64,000 nucleotides of DNA from Isoetes taiwanensis (lineage: Eukaryota > Streptophyta > Lycopodiopsida > Isoetales > Isoetaceae), in assembly GCA_021234155.1 (NCBI GenBank), contig JAJEKV010000027.1, positions 1,763,109 through 1,827,108 of the forward strand, given 5' to 3'. Every line of letters starts with the position of its first letter. The stretch's first letter is position 1. This document shows, in pieces, positions 35,134 through 45,221 of this stretch. The translations under genes were made by a program, and so were the position numbers. Below the pieces are notes generated by a model. It had not been told where the DNA came from. It did no database searches and saw nothing but the letters and a program-made list of their open reading frames with translations.

Positions 35134-35551
35134 ATGGCCCGGACCAAACAGATTGCCCGCATTGTAGTGCCCGAAGACCATGTGAGCGCCCAAGAGCTAG
35201 CCGCCCGACAGAAGGCCAGACAGGCTCAGGAGTGAGCCAGACGGAGACAGGATGCGGAGGCCAACCCAGACGCCCAAGAGGAGGCGCAGGAGCGTCAGGA
35301 GGAAGAGCAGGCACAGGACAATGAGGAGGAGCAGCCCAACACATAGGAGGGCCCCGGGAGCTAGAGCGAGCTGGGCCACGAAGATGAGGGAGCTACAGAA
35401 GAACTAAGGAGGGAGTTAGAGAGGGAGCTCAAGAAATTAGAGAAGAAGGAGCGGAAGAGGAAAAGGGAGGATGAAGAAACACAGGTCATGAAATCAATGC
35501 AAAAAAATTCAAAGAAAAATATGGAAGTTTATGACTATAAAAAGTCAAGTT
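35134..35551 (+). pseudogene. Gag-like ORF with H3-tail-like start, three nonsense codons
   Basis: The first ATG after the leader opens MARTKQIARIVVPEDHVSAQ, followed by a Q/E/R-rich charged, probably coiled-coil region and a K/R/E-rich stretch (ERELKKLEKKERKRKRE). The frame stays open apart from TGA at 35233 and TAG at 35344 and 35362. Each would be CGA or CAG before a C-to-T change. The first nine residues match the histone H3 N-terminus at eight positions. The ORF loses frame and ends near 35551. Known gag motifs (CCHC knuckle) are missing, so the gag call rests on position behind LTR and PBS. Bases 35372 onward are duplicated at 38038. Confidence 0.6.
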
Positions 35552-35972
35552 AGACTGCTATGTGCAGCTCCACTTGCAGACCATTATTAGTCCACAGGAC
35601 TGGAAGTTTAAAAATTAATAGAGGCAACATCTTAATCAATTTTGATCTCAATTTTAGAATATAGTTTATGCGTACAGTTCTCTATGGGGTAAAATTAATT
35701 GGTTAGATGAGCTTCCATAATTTGAGGGCAATGTTTAAGCACAAATAACTGTGAATTTATGGGGTATTTATTTGCCAATTGAATCTACATGGACTTCCAC
35801 TTACACCTTTCAAAAATTATATTGTTAAAGGTAAGAAACCATGGTATCATTATGGGGACAAAATGGATAGGGCTAGTGAGAGATATATGCTCTATACAAT
35901 TGGTCTAGTTATGGACCATAAATGGTTCATCCTTAATTATATTCATATATTTCAAATAGTATATTATTTCAA
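35372..35972 (+). repeat. 601-bp exact direct repeat, left copy (D1)
   Basis: Identical by eye to 38038-38638 over 601 bases. It ends at TATTTCAA, exactly where the Helitron terminus CTAG begins. A 65-codon frame (35779-35973, MNLHGLPLTPFKNY and on) lies in it, with a matching one in the right copy; I do not recognise the product. Confidence 0.92.
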
Positions 35973-36747
35973 CTAGAAACGTGTGCCCGGCGATGCCGGG
36001 CATTACTCGTGGACGTGTGGAATGGATATACATAATAAGATATGTAGGTGGAATAAAAAATAGTAAATGTACATGGATGTAATGGAGTTACATGTGTGAA
36101 GGGTTTACGAATATCGGGTGGACAGAAATGCATAATGTGGAATAGAATGGATAGACATAATGGAATGCATAAAGTTTAGGAAGCCTGTGATAGTTTAGGA
36201 TTTTTTGAAGATTATGTGGTCAACACAATTGCAATTGGATGTTGCTGTATGTTTGAGTGGAAGACGCGTGTGGGTAGTGTAGTGTAGTTTGTGGGGGTGT
36301 GTTTTGTGTGTGACTTAATAAAATCTATCTAGGATAAAGGTAATGTGTATATTTTTGCATAGCCATTGAGTGTGCATGCATTTGAGAGTTTATTTAGCAT
36401 TGTTCATGCTTAAAAGCATTGTATTTGATATAAAAATAATACTTGGGAACTCAACATTTTGGAGTTGCTTCTGTCTTTGGAAGTTGCACATTTTCTTCAT
36501 GCAATTTGATGACATGGTTGATACAAATTTTTGTCTTTCAATCCATGAGTTCGTGTTACATCCTCTCAGTTCTTCAAAATTTATGATATATGCATCCCCA
36601 AACTCCTCTAACCTTCTAAACACACAGACCCTAAATTCATGAACCCTAAACCAATGCCAGCTTTGGTTTAAAAAATAATCTCATATAAGCATTCATTATA
36701 GGGATACAATTTTCAAGAGTTTATAAAATAAAGATTCATAGATATTT

Positions 36748-36804
36748 CGGTGGTCTAATGAGTGCACATGTTAAGGTGGTCTAATGAGTGCACATGTTAA
36801 GGTT
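36748..36804. repeat. Tandem repeat, 26-bp unit x2
   Basis: GGTGGTCTAATGAGTGCACA plus TGTTAA is repeated twice head to tail inside the Helitron. Confidence 0.8.
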
Positions 36805-36856
36805 GAGAGTAGTAATTAAATATGTAAATGCTTTGTATCCCAAAAATGTCACATAC

Positions 36857-36916
36857 AAAAAACATAAGTGCCAGGAAAATATTACAGAAAACATAAGTGC
36901 CAAGAAAATATTACAT
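36857..36916. repeat. Tandem repeat, about 31-bp unit x2
   Basis: AAACATAAGTGCCARGAAAA plus TATTACA occurs twice in a row. Confidence 0.75.
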
Positions 36917-37381
36917 GATCATTCGGCATAAAAAGGCTTAAGATAGAAAAGCACATTTGGGAGAGTTGAAGGCGTAAGAAAGACACCTATCTTGAATTTT
37001 GAGAGACACAATAGTATTGCATCTAAGACATTGCGATTTTATCAAAGATGCAACAAAGACATCACATTTGCCACATGGTACAACAAACTAACCACGATAA
37101 GTGTCCCAATTTGCTTGCTGGTTTCTGTACATGCACATGCAAAATTATAAATTCAACAATTATAAAAAATGTAGTGTAAATATTAGTAAAGTATATGGAA
37201 ATACTGGAAAGCTTTAGCATTAACCTATTGGAAATTGAGCTAAGAACTTTATCTTGAATAGCTCAAAGAGTATGGGAAAACAAATAGAAGCCTCAAGGAT
37301 GTTAAACTCCTAAACATTAAGTTTAGTTGTAATCTCAAACTGCACCTTTTGTTAAATGCATTAAAAACATCCATTGATAAC

Positions 37382-37452
37382 TATCAACATTTGTGATTCC
37401 CAACACAGGAACAGTACTATCAACATCTGTGATTCCCAATTCAGGAACGGTG
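37382..37452. repeat. Tandem repeat, about 39-bp unit x2
   Basis: CTATCAACATYTGTGATTCC followed by CAA..CAGGAAC.GT occurs twice. Confidence 0.7.
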
Positions 37453-38037
37453 CTGGAAAAGTCTAACCTTGAAAGTAATGCAATGCTAATACTATAACCA
37501 TGTCATGGGATAGGCTAAAGTTGGCCAGAGCTACTACATTGAAAGATAAAAGCCATTTATGAAAGAATACCTATATCCAGAACGCCCATGCCATCCAATG
37601 CTTCCAATTTTTTATTGCAACAGCCATAGAAGAAGAGCCAACACAGAGATACATGGAGCCAACTCGCTCCTCCTGGTTTGAGACCTCACCCAGACCTTGG
37701 TTTCTATGAATACAAAATAGAAATATGTTTAAAAGAGAACTTTGGAAACATAAACGGGAGAATGGATTTGTAAACTTAACAGGTTGGAATCATCATTGAT
37801 ATACCTAGGTCAAGGTAGTGCAAATCATTGAAGTGCTGGTGATTGTCCGTGAAACCACCAAACACAAAAGATATTTGTCAAGACCATTCCAGAATTCATC
37901 ATTATCAACTATCAAAAGAGCCAGATGACAGATGACATTCTGGATGTTTCACAAGTTACCTGCATGAACACCAAATGCGGATAATTTTTAACTGCAATAA
38001 GAAGAGTGAAGTTGGGTTCTTAAATATTTCTATCCCA

Positions 38038-38638
38038 TGGGCCACGAAGATGAGGGAGCTACAGAAGAACTAAGGAGGGAGTTAGAGAGGGAGCTCAAGA
38101 AATTAGAGAAGAAGGAGCGGAAGAGGAAAAGGGAGGATGAAGAAACACAGGTCATGAAATCAATGCAAAAAAATTCAAAGAAAAATATGGAAGTTTATGA
38201 CTATAAAAAGTCAAGTTAGACTGCTATGTGCAGCTCCACTTGCAGACCATTATTAGTCCACAGGACTGGAAGTTTAAAAATTAATAGAGGCAACATCTTA
38301 ATCAATTTTGATCTCAATTTTAGAATATAGTTTATGCGTACAGTTCTCTATGGGGTAAAATTAATTGGTTAGATGAGCTTCCATAATTTGAGGGCAATGT
38401 TTAAGCACAAATAACTGTGAATTTATGGGGTATTTATTTGCCAATTGAATCTACATGGACTTCCACTTACACCTTTCAAAAATTATATTGTTAAAGGTAA
38501 GAAACCATGGTATCATTATGGGGACAAAATGGATAGGGCTAGTGAGAGATATATGCTCTATACAATTGGTCTAGTTATGGACCATAAATGGTTCATCCTT
38601 AATTATATTCATATATTTCAAATAGTATATTATTTCAA
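38038..38638 (+). repeat. 601-bp exact direct repeat, right copy (D2)
   Basis: Same 601 bases as 35372-35972. After the repeat this copy continues TATGAAAATTGAGAG with no Helitron, so it looks like the empty version of the insertion site seen at the end of D1. Frames 38037-38219 and 38445-38684 mirror those of D1; the latter runs 14 codons further into unique DNA. Confidence 0.92.
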
Positions 38639-39763
38639 TATGAAAATTGAGAGTTATATTGCTAAGGAAGGCCCACATTCATGAAAAGTGTACGTAAAAG
38701 ATGACCTACTTGTAACATTATCCTACTAGAACTCTAATGCTTTGTAGCAGCAATGGATACATCAGTCTTATACTAGTAAAAAATAACCATGTTTCTCCGT
38801 ATATTTTTGCAAGAAAGCCACACGACCTATATAGGGGACCTATATATATGTCCCTTGTCATATTTTAAACCATTTGAAAGGCTTATTTGGAGAAATGTAG
38901 TGTGTTCTCTACAAAGCTGAGAAAGACGCATCAAAGGTCATATGGTTTAATTTTTTATTCTTATACTTAAACTTCACAATCTTCGCTTTCATTCATCAAC
39001 AAACATCACTAGCTAGTAAATGATGAGTTTTCAGCCTATAATTTTAGAATTAACTCAAATTTTTTACCTCTAATGTGTTAATCCTATGGTTGTACATCAT
39101 CTTTAAATCTAGTTAATTGCATGGTTAAACTCTAATTACACTATATGCAAGTTGATAGAGTAATTTTCTATGTAGATATAAGAAGAATGCATCATTCATT
39201 ACCCTCGTGATACTTACAGGTGGTGATTTTGGAGCATTTTAACATATAATTTTGTCCTAAATTTTGTATTGAAAATTCTCTATTAGATTTTGAAGTTGAT
39301 ATAACTTATGAACACTCCAAAAAAATATAAGATTATACTTCATAAACTTAAGAATTCATGGCCACAAGAATTAACCCAAAACTTGTAATAATAAGAGAGA
39401 AATAATTCTTAAACCGCACGCAGCATTTTTGAACAAAATAGGGTTTGTCGGCTTCCACGAACGTTAGATGATAGCAACCAAAGCTGAAAACATACAAATC
39501 AATGTGTTCTATCATAAATACACAAATACTTCCAATTTTAGCAAGGTTTCGGATTGTTTATGCTAGGAAAACCCAAGAATGCAGTTCTGGCCTGTTGCAG
39601 AAACTGTCAAATTCTCTAATATTTGAACAATCACTATAACATATAGGTGAGTTCATTGGCCTTGAAATTCTCGAAGGTCAGTAAGAATCAAGTAAAGATT
39701 GATATGGTGGCGATATATCGCGAAATTGGAACTTCTATTCTCAGATATATTGGTTTAAGTGAC
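38639..39763. other. No gene seen
   Basis: AT-rich DNA between the duplication and the truncated copia element. No coding or repeat structure recognised. Confidence 0.4.
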
Positions 39764-39820
39764 AGTGGGTCAACTGGACCAATTCTGGTCCATGGACCAG
39801 GAATGGTTCCCGGGACCACT
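39764..39820. repeat. 57-bp foldback at the broken end of copia
   Basis: AGTGGGTCAACTGGACCAAT and its continuation pair with the reverse complement of the second half (ends CCCGGGACCACT). The centre is the perfect palindrome CTGGTCCATGGACCAG. It sits where copia RT similarity stops. Confidence 0.55.
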
Positions 39821-39849
39821 CTAGTGTTAAATAACTGTCTATGCAAAGG

Positions 39850-40263
39850 TACCATTCTCTTGGTGACTGTCTAAGCCCATATACAGCCCGTTTCAATTTC
39901 CATACTGAATTTTTATCCTGCTCATAGCCTGGAGCCTGTTTCATGTATATGTCTTCTTTTAGTTTTGCATTACAGAAGGCTGTTTTTACATCCATATGAT
40001 GTATATCTAGGTTCCAAGCATTTGCAACTGCCAATAATACTCTCAGACTTGTAAGTTTGACTACTGGGGAAAATATTTCATTGTAATCTTTCCCCTTCTT
40101 TTGTGAAAAACCCTGTGCCACCAATCTTGCCTTGAATCTTTTACTTCCATCAATTCCTGTTTTTATCTTAAATATCCATTTGTTTCCAACCACATTTGTA
40201 CCTTCTGGCCTTGTGACAACATCAAAAGTTTGAGTATCTGTGAATGCTTTCATTTCCTCATTG
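39850..40263 (-). pseudogene. Copia reverse transcriptase, N-terminal part
   Basis: Reads (E)EMKAFTDTQTFDVV, KWIFKIKTGIDGSKRFKARLVAQGFSQ, DYNEIFSPVVK, HHMDVKTAFCNAKL, IYMKQAPGYE, VWKLKRAVYGLRQSPREWY. These are the fingers and first catalytic Asp block (MDVKTAF) of copia RT. The protein breaks shortly after the LRQSPR.WY motif, so the catalytic YVDD loop is missing. Upstream it is separated from its continuation (WIRAMDD, 40494 on) by the SINE. Confidence 0.88.
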
Positions 40264-40494
40264 CGTCTGGGCGTTTGGTCTAGTGGTAACACACTAGTTC
40301 CTTAGCAATGTGGTCTCGAGTTCGAGACCGCCCAGAATCGCACTCGGTACTGTTGGGGGTCAAATCCCAACAGACGCAATGTAAGGTGGTTGGGGGCAGG
40401 GCCCAACCAAGCAATGTAGTGTGGTGTGTGGTCACATGTTCAGTTGGATGCTGCCTAGTGGCGTGACGTTAAAACTACTATCTATCTATCTATC
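40262..40494 (+). mobile_element. tRNA-derived SINE inserted in copia RT
   Basis: A tRNA-like head has A box TGGTCTAGTGG (40276-40286) and B box GAGTTCGAGAC (40318-40328). The acceptor-stem-like ends GGGCG and CGCCC pair. A tRNA-unrelated body follows, and the 3' end is a short (CTAT)n tail (40475-40494). Removing it rejoins copia codons RAMDD and EEMKAF. A target duplication longer than about four bases (TCAT) is not clear. It is not a functional tRNA gene, as the anticodon arm is not regular. Confidence 0.8.
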
Positions 40495-40907
40495 ATCCAT
40501 AGCTCTAATCCACTTTTCCTTATCCACACTTTTCAATGCTTCTTCATAAGTTTTTGGAACAATGTGATCCTCAAGAATTGCTAATATTTTTTCATGATCG
40601 AAATCATCAGTAAGCTTTTCTATTCTTTTACTTCGACCATTATTCAATCTCCCATATTCTCGAGCATCTATAGGCATATCTTCCTTTAATTTTTCAACTT
40701 GTGTTTTCCTTCTCTTTACCTCATTTTTCTGCACTTCTTCACTGTTGTTAGCTTCCAAATGTTCTTCCATTTGCATATCTCTGTTTTCTAAATTCTGGAT
40801 GTCAGTTTCAGCAACATTATTACCTCTGTTATTGCTTTCTAAACTCTGATCATCCTTGTCATCATCACTGCTATAATCTGCAGACCTGAAACTTACATGT
40901 TTTTCTA
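40495..40907 (-). pseudogene. Copia pol, linker between integrase and RT
   Basis: The open frame continues from the Helitron border: an acidic and polar linker (SSDDDKDDQS, then NNRGNN, then EVQKNEVKRRKT), then the conserved lead-in to RT, YEEALKSVDKEKWIRAMDD. It is in frame with the integrase part at 42808 once the Helitron is left out. Confidence 0.85.
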
Positions 40908-42807
40908 TCTTATATTATAATGTTATACCGTAAGTAGTGCATCGAGCCCTAATTTGAATGGCCGAGATCATCTGGATGCATCCGAAGGCCTAGATTTATT
41001 GCACGACTTACCAACACTGTGATTGGTCATGCTTCGATCTCTTAAGGGGAAAGGGTAAATGAAAAGGGGGAAAAGGAAAAGGGAAGTGGAAAGAGAGAAT
41101 GAAAAGGGCAAAAAGGCATGGGGAAAAGGGGAAAGGGTAAAAGGAAAAGGAAAAAGGGTGGGGATAAGAGAAGAGAAAAAGGCATGGAAAACGAAAAAGG
41201 GAAAGGGAACCTGGGAAAAGGGCACGAGGGAAGGAGGAAGAGATAAAGTGGAAAAGGTAAATGGAAAGGGCATGAAAAAAAAAAAGGAAAGAGGAAAAGG
41301 TTGAAAAAAGGAGAAAATGAAGGAGAAAAAAATCATGGAAAAGGGGAGGAGAAAAATGCATGGGAAAAGGAAGGAGCATGGGAAAAGGGGGAAAAAGAGA
41401 AGCGTTGAGGAAAGAGGAAAGAGGAAAAAGGAAGGGACAAATGGCATAGGAAAAAGGGAAAAAAAAAGAGCGGGAAAGGGAAGGGAAAAACGATCAAGAA
41501 AAAGGGAAGAGGAAAGGTTGGAAAAATGAGGAAAAGGAAGGGACAAGGGGGAACAAGAAAAGGATGGGGAGAGGGGAAAAGAAAAAGGCATAGAAAAAAA
41601 GGAAAAGTGAGAAGAAAGAAAAAGGAAAGGGAAAAGGGGGAAAGGGAACCTAGGTAAAGGTCACAAGGAAAAAGAAAGAGGGAAACGAGAAAAGGGAAGG
41701 GGGGAAGGGCATGAGAGAAAAGGGAAGAGGAAAATGGTGAAGAAAGGGAAAAAAGAAAAAAGGGAAAAGAAAAGGGGCAAGAGAGAAAGGGTGGGGAAAA
41801 GAGGAAAATGGGTATAGGAAATAAGAGAATAAAACAAATGTGCGAAAAGCATGGAAAAAGGGAAAAGGAAAAGGAAAGGAAGGGAAAAAGTGCACAGGAA
41901 AAGGATCGGCAAAGGAGGAAAACGGAAGGAAAAAAATCCATCAAGAAAAGGAAGCAGGGGAGTGATGGAGGGGAGGGAAAGGGAAAAAGGACATGAGGAA
42001 AGGAAAAGAGAAAAGAAAAAGGAAGGGTTGAAAGAAGGGAAAATTGCACGGGAAGAGGGAAAGGGTGGGAAAAGGAGGAAAAGGAAGCACGAGAAAAATA
42101 GAAAGAAGAAAAGGGTGGGAAAAGGGAAATAGAAAAGAAAAAAGAATGGAAAAGGGGGGAAAGAGAGAGAGGCACGGGAAAAAGAAAAGAAAAAAGAATG
42201 GAAAAGGGGGGAAAGAGAGAGGGGGAAAAAAGAAAATGAGGAAAATGGAAAAGGGGAAGAGAAAAAGGGAACATGGAAAAGGGAAAGAGGGAAAGGGTGA
42301 GGAGATGGAAAAAGGGAAGGTAAAAAGGGCATGGAAAAGCGGAAAGGGAAAAGAAAAATGGAAGGAAAAGGGCACACAAAAAAAGGAGGAAAAGAGGGAA
42401 AGAGGAAAAGAGAAGGGAAAATAGGCATGGAAAAGGGCTAAAGAGTAAAAAGGTTGAGAAAAAGGGAAGACATGGAAAAAGGGTGGGGGAAAAGAGAAGG
42501 CATAAAAAAAAGAGAAAGGGAAGGAAAAAGGCAAAGAAAAAAGAGAAGAGGGAAAAGGTGGAGAAAGGAGCAAAAGGGAAGGGAAAAAGGTTATCGGGAA
42601 CAGGGAAGGGGGAAGGAAAGGGATAGGAAAACAAGGAAACATGTGAGAAAGACGAGAAAAAACGGAAAAGAAAAAAAAGTAGAGAAAAAAAGAAAAAATG
42701 AAATGCGGGATAGAGCAAAAGGGAAAGGGATAGGGCTTTTCTCACTGCATCCCAAAGCATTTACAGGCTCTCAACTTATGCCCAGCAACGCTGGGCACCA
42801 TTACTAG
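40908..42807 (+). mobile_element. Complete 1.9-kb non-autonomous Helitron
   Basis: Starts TCTTATATTATAATG after A (40907). Ends with a GCCCAGC-AAC-GCTGGGC hairpin (42780-42796), seven bases, CTAG (42804-42807), then T. Leaving out exactly 40908-42807 restores the copia reading frame without a gained or lost base, so both ends are certain. There is no Rep/helicase. Nearly all the inside is a purine-rich array; only about 140 bp at the left and 70 bp at the right are ordinary sequence. Insertion was between A and T, the Helitron preference. Confidence 0.95.
41047..42735 (+). repeat. 1.7-kb homopurine (A/G) degenerate minisatellite
   Basis: The plus strand is almost only A and G. It is built from GGAAAAGGG / GGGAAAGGG-like words with scattered GCATGG, GGTGGG and GGTTGA interruptions. 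There is no constant period. Long frames on either strand (for example 475 codons at 42760-41333, F/S/P/L only) follow from composition and are not genes. Confidence 0.95.
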
Positions 42808-43996
42808 TTTTATTTGATGATTTTGTAGACTTTAACTTCTCTCTATCTTTGTAAAAGGTTTGTTCATCAAAAACAACATCCCTGCTCAGCACTATTTTAT
42901 TTGTCCCTGGAACAAAAATTCTGTAAGCTTTACTTTGCTCATCATATCCAACCAAGTATCCAACTTCTGCTTTATCATCAAGCTTTTTTCTTATTTCATC
43001 TGGTATATGGATGTAACCTAAACATCCATACGATCTGAACATTGTATAATCTATGTCCTTTTTATTTGTCCAGACTAATTCAGGAATATTACCTTTTAGA
43101 CTTGTTGTTGGCAGCCTATTTTGAATGTAAATTACTGTTTTCAAGGCTTCTTTCCATAAGTAATTTGGTAAGCCAGAGAATTTTAGCATTGATCTTACTG
43201 CATCAAGCAAAGTTCGATTTTTTCTTTCAACAACTCCATTTTGCTGAGGTGTGAATCTGCATGTCAATTGTCTTCTAATGCCCTTTGAGTCACAGAATAA
43301 TTTGAACTTTCTTCCCAAATACTCTCCTCCTCGGTCTGATCTTAGACATTTGAGCTTATTTCCTGTTTGTGTTTCCATTTCATTTACATACAGTTTCAAT
43401 GCATCAAGAGCTTGAGATTTTCTCATAAGACAATACCCCTTGCATTTTCTGCTGTGATCATCTATAAAAGATATGAAATATCTTTTTCCAGTTCTTCCCC
43501 TGACATTTAATGGCCCACACAAATCAGTGTGGACCAAGTCCAAAGTTTGCTCAGCTCTTTTCTTAGATTCCTGAAATGGTAATCTACTAATTTTACCTTT
43601 CATGCAACCTTCACATATACAATTTTCCTCTTCTTGAATATTGCAGTTTATGAAGCCTTTCTTTGCCATGAATTTGATATTGTTGTGATGTGTATGTGCA
43701 AGTCTATTATGCCATAGCTCTGTATCAGAAATCATCATTACATTTGTGCCATCAGCAAGACAATTTTCCATTTGAAGTAGGTTCCCTACTCGATTTGCCA
43801 AGAACTTCAGTTTATTATTCAAGAAGATTTTACAATGCTTTTTCTCAAAAAAGACTTTATATCCTAGATCAACCAGCTGACACACTGAAATCAGATTTTT
43901 GATTAGAGTAGGAACACATAAAGCATGTTCAATATTCACAACATTTCCTTCAAGATCCAATAACTGCAGCATTCCACATCCTTCAATCGACTGCAA
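42808..43996 (-). pseudogene. Copia integrase region
   Basis: Shows the GAG-pre-integrase finger (LWHNRLAHTHHNNIKFM ... CEGCMKGKISRLPF, an H-x-H/C-x2-C arrangement). The integrase core has LDLVHTDLCGPL (first D), KCLRSDRGGEYLG (second D) and NGVVERKNRTL (E). Then come WKEALKTVIYIQNRLPT and the GYL.GYDEQSKAYR..VP block. All catalytic residues are present. The frame meets gag-protease at about 43990 only after a one-base shift and is cut at 42808 by the Helitron. Confidence 0.92.
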
Positions 43997-45201
43997 TTCT
44001 CCCCAACTTGAACATGTTTTGTATGTGCTGATGCATGATCTTTGAGCATATCTGAGGATCGTACTACTGATCTCTCAGCTCCACTATCAACTACAATCAT
44101 AGAATGTTTGAGATTAGATCTTGCATCAGAATTTAGAGAACAAATGCAATTTACCTCATCATCATCAATAGGATCTTCTTTGTCATTTGTTTCAGACTTC
44201 TCCTGTGCTATGTGTACACCTGCAGCACCTCCTCTTTTCTTAAAGTAATTTACTCTTTCTCTAAAGTCTCGTCCCCTGCCCCTACCTCTGCCATAATCTT
44301 TAGACTGAATGTCTTTTGGGCTGGGACATTTTGTTGCAATATGTCCTATCCCTTTGCAGTTATGACAGCTAATCTCGTTTGTAAGCTTAGGACAGTTAGG
44401 CTTTCTGTGACCACTTTCATAACAATTATAGCAAACAATCCTTTTCCTTTGGTTTTCTTTCTTCTTCCCAATGTACAATATTTCAGAAGTTTTCTCTTCT
44501 TCTTTAGTCATTTTATTTTGCTCAATCTCAGTTCTTAACATGTTCTCTGCTTCATCCCTTGTTTTTGCAACATTTCTGATCAAGACAGAAAGTTGAACAT
44601 TCTCACTAACAGCCCTTGCAATAGTGAGCACTAAAAATCGATCACTAATGTTCACCCCTGCAACTTCAAGGTCTGCAACAATATTGTCAAACCTATTGAA
44701 AAAGGTTGACACCTCTTCTTCCTCATTATATTTCAAACTTCTCAACTCCTTTTCTAGTATATCGATTTGTGAAGAAGTCTTATTCTCATAATGTTTTAAC
44801 ATGTAAGACCACATCTGCCTAGGGGACATACCTCTCAATTTCAAGAGAATTGTTGGCCCTACTTTGCTAGTAATGATTCCCCTTGCCTCCTTCAATTTTG
44901 TAGACAGTGTACTAGCTGATGCCAAGCTCCCTTGAACACTCACCAATTCTGCAACAGTTCTGCTTCTAGGTGTCACGGATGTTGCATCTCCTTCTTCTGT
45001 TACAGCAACATTTGCTGCCACATTGCTGCTACTTGTACCTGCACTAGTAGCAGTCACATCAACATTATTATGATCAACTAATTCCCATAAATTTTCAACA
45101 TCTAGAATATGTTGAATTTGATCCTTCCAAACTTGGAAGCCTGATCCCCCATTGTAAACTTCAACTGCACTCAACAAACCTGCACCAAATCTTGTAGCCA
45201 T
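43936..45201 (-). CDS. Copia Gag plus protease start (421 codons)
   Basis: ATG at 45201 is ten bases past the PBS. The N-terminal Gag (UBN2-like) region has FQVWKDQIQHILDVENLWELV, then RQMWSYMLKHYENKTSSQIDILEKELRSLKYNEEEEVSTFFNRFDNI. Two zinc knuckles follow, CYNCYESGHRKPNC and CHNCKGIGHIATKC, both perfect CX2CX4HX4C. An R/G-rich stretch comes next, then the protease motif VVDSGAERSVV. At about 43990 the frame slips, so the rest of the protease joins the next ORF in another phase. The domain set is complete for copia Gag. Confidence 0.92.
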   Translation of the reverse strand: MATRFGAGLLSAVEVYNGGSGFQVWKDQIQHILDVENLWELVDHNNVDVTATSAGTSSSNVAANVAVTEEGDATSVTPRSRTVAELVSVQGSLASASTLSTKLKEARGIITSKVGPTILLKLRGMSPRQMWSYMLKHYENKTSSQIDILEKELRSLKYNEEEEVSTFFNRFDNIVADLEVAGVNISDRFLVLTIARAVSENVQLSVLIRNVAKTRDEAENMLRTEIEQNKMTKEEEKTSEILYIGKKKENQRKRIVCYNCYESGHRKPNCPKLTNEISCHNCKGIGHIATKCPSPKDIQSKDYGRGRGRGRDFRERVNYFKKRGGAAGVHIAQEKSETNDKEDPIDDDEVNCICSLNSDARSNLKHSMIVVDSGAERSVVRSSDMLKDHASAHTKHVQVGENCSRLKDVECCSYWILKEML

Positions 45202-45207
45202 TTTCCT

Positions 45208-45219
45208 GCTCTGATACCA
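45208..45219 (-). other. Copia primer-binding site (tRNA-iMet)
   Basis: The minus strand reads TGGTATCAGAGC, two bases inside the LTR border, seven bases before the Gag ATG region. Confidence 0.9.
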
Positions 45220-45221
45220 AT

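Larger units (their letters stand above)
35973..38037 (-). mobile_element. Helitron (minus), 3' end exact, 5' end missing or rearranged
   Basis: On the minus strand the sequence ends with a GCCCGGCATCGCCGGGC hairpin (36001-35985), eight bases and CTAG (35976-35973), followed by T. It closely matches the end at 62002-62030. The right border is where D2 starts and has no TC start, so the 5' end is not intact. Inside there is no helicase or RPA gene, so it is non-autonomous. It holds small tandem repeats and AT-rich filler. Confidence 0.7.

Noticed and set aside
35985-36010. Plus-strand Helitron end using ATTACTCG after the hairpin
   Set aside because: The minus-strand reading ends in CTAG, abuts the duplicated host sequence exactly and matches the end at 62002-62030 better.
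40269-40335. Functional tRNA gene
   Set aside because: A and B boxes fit, but the anticodon arm is irregular and the sequence continues into a SINE body and tail; it is a SINE head.
41333-42760. 475-codon ORF on the minus strand (F/S/P/L-rich)
   Set aside because: It exists only because one strand is almost pure pyrimidine. Equally long frames occur in the other phases and on the other strand. No domain.
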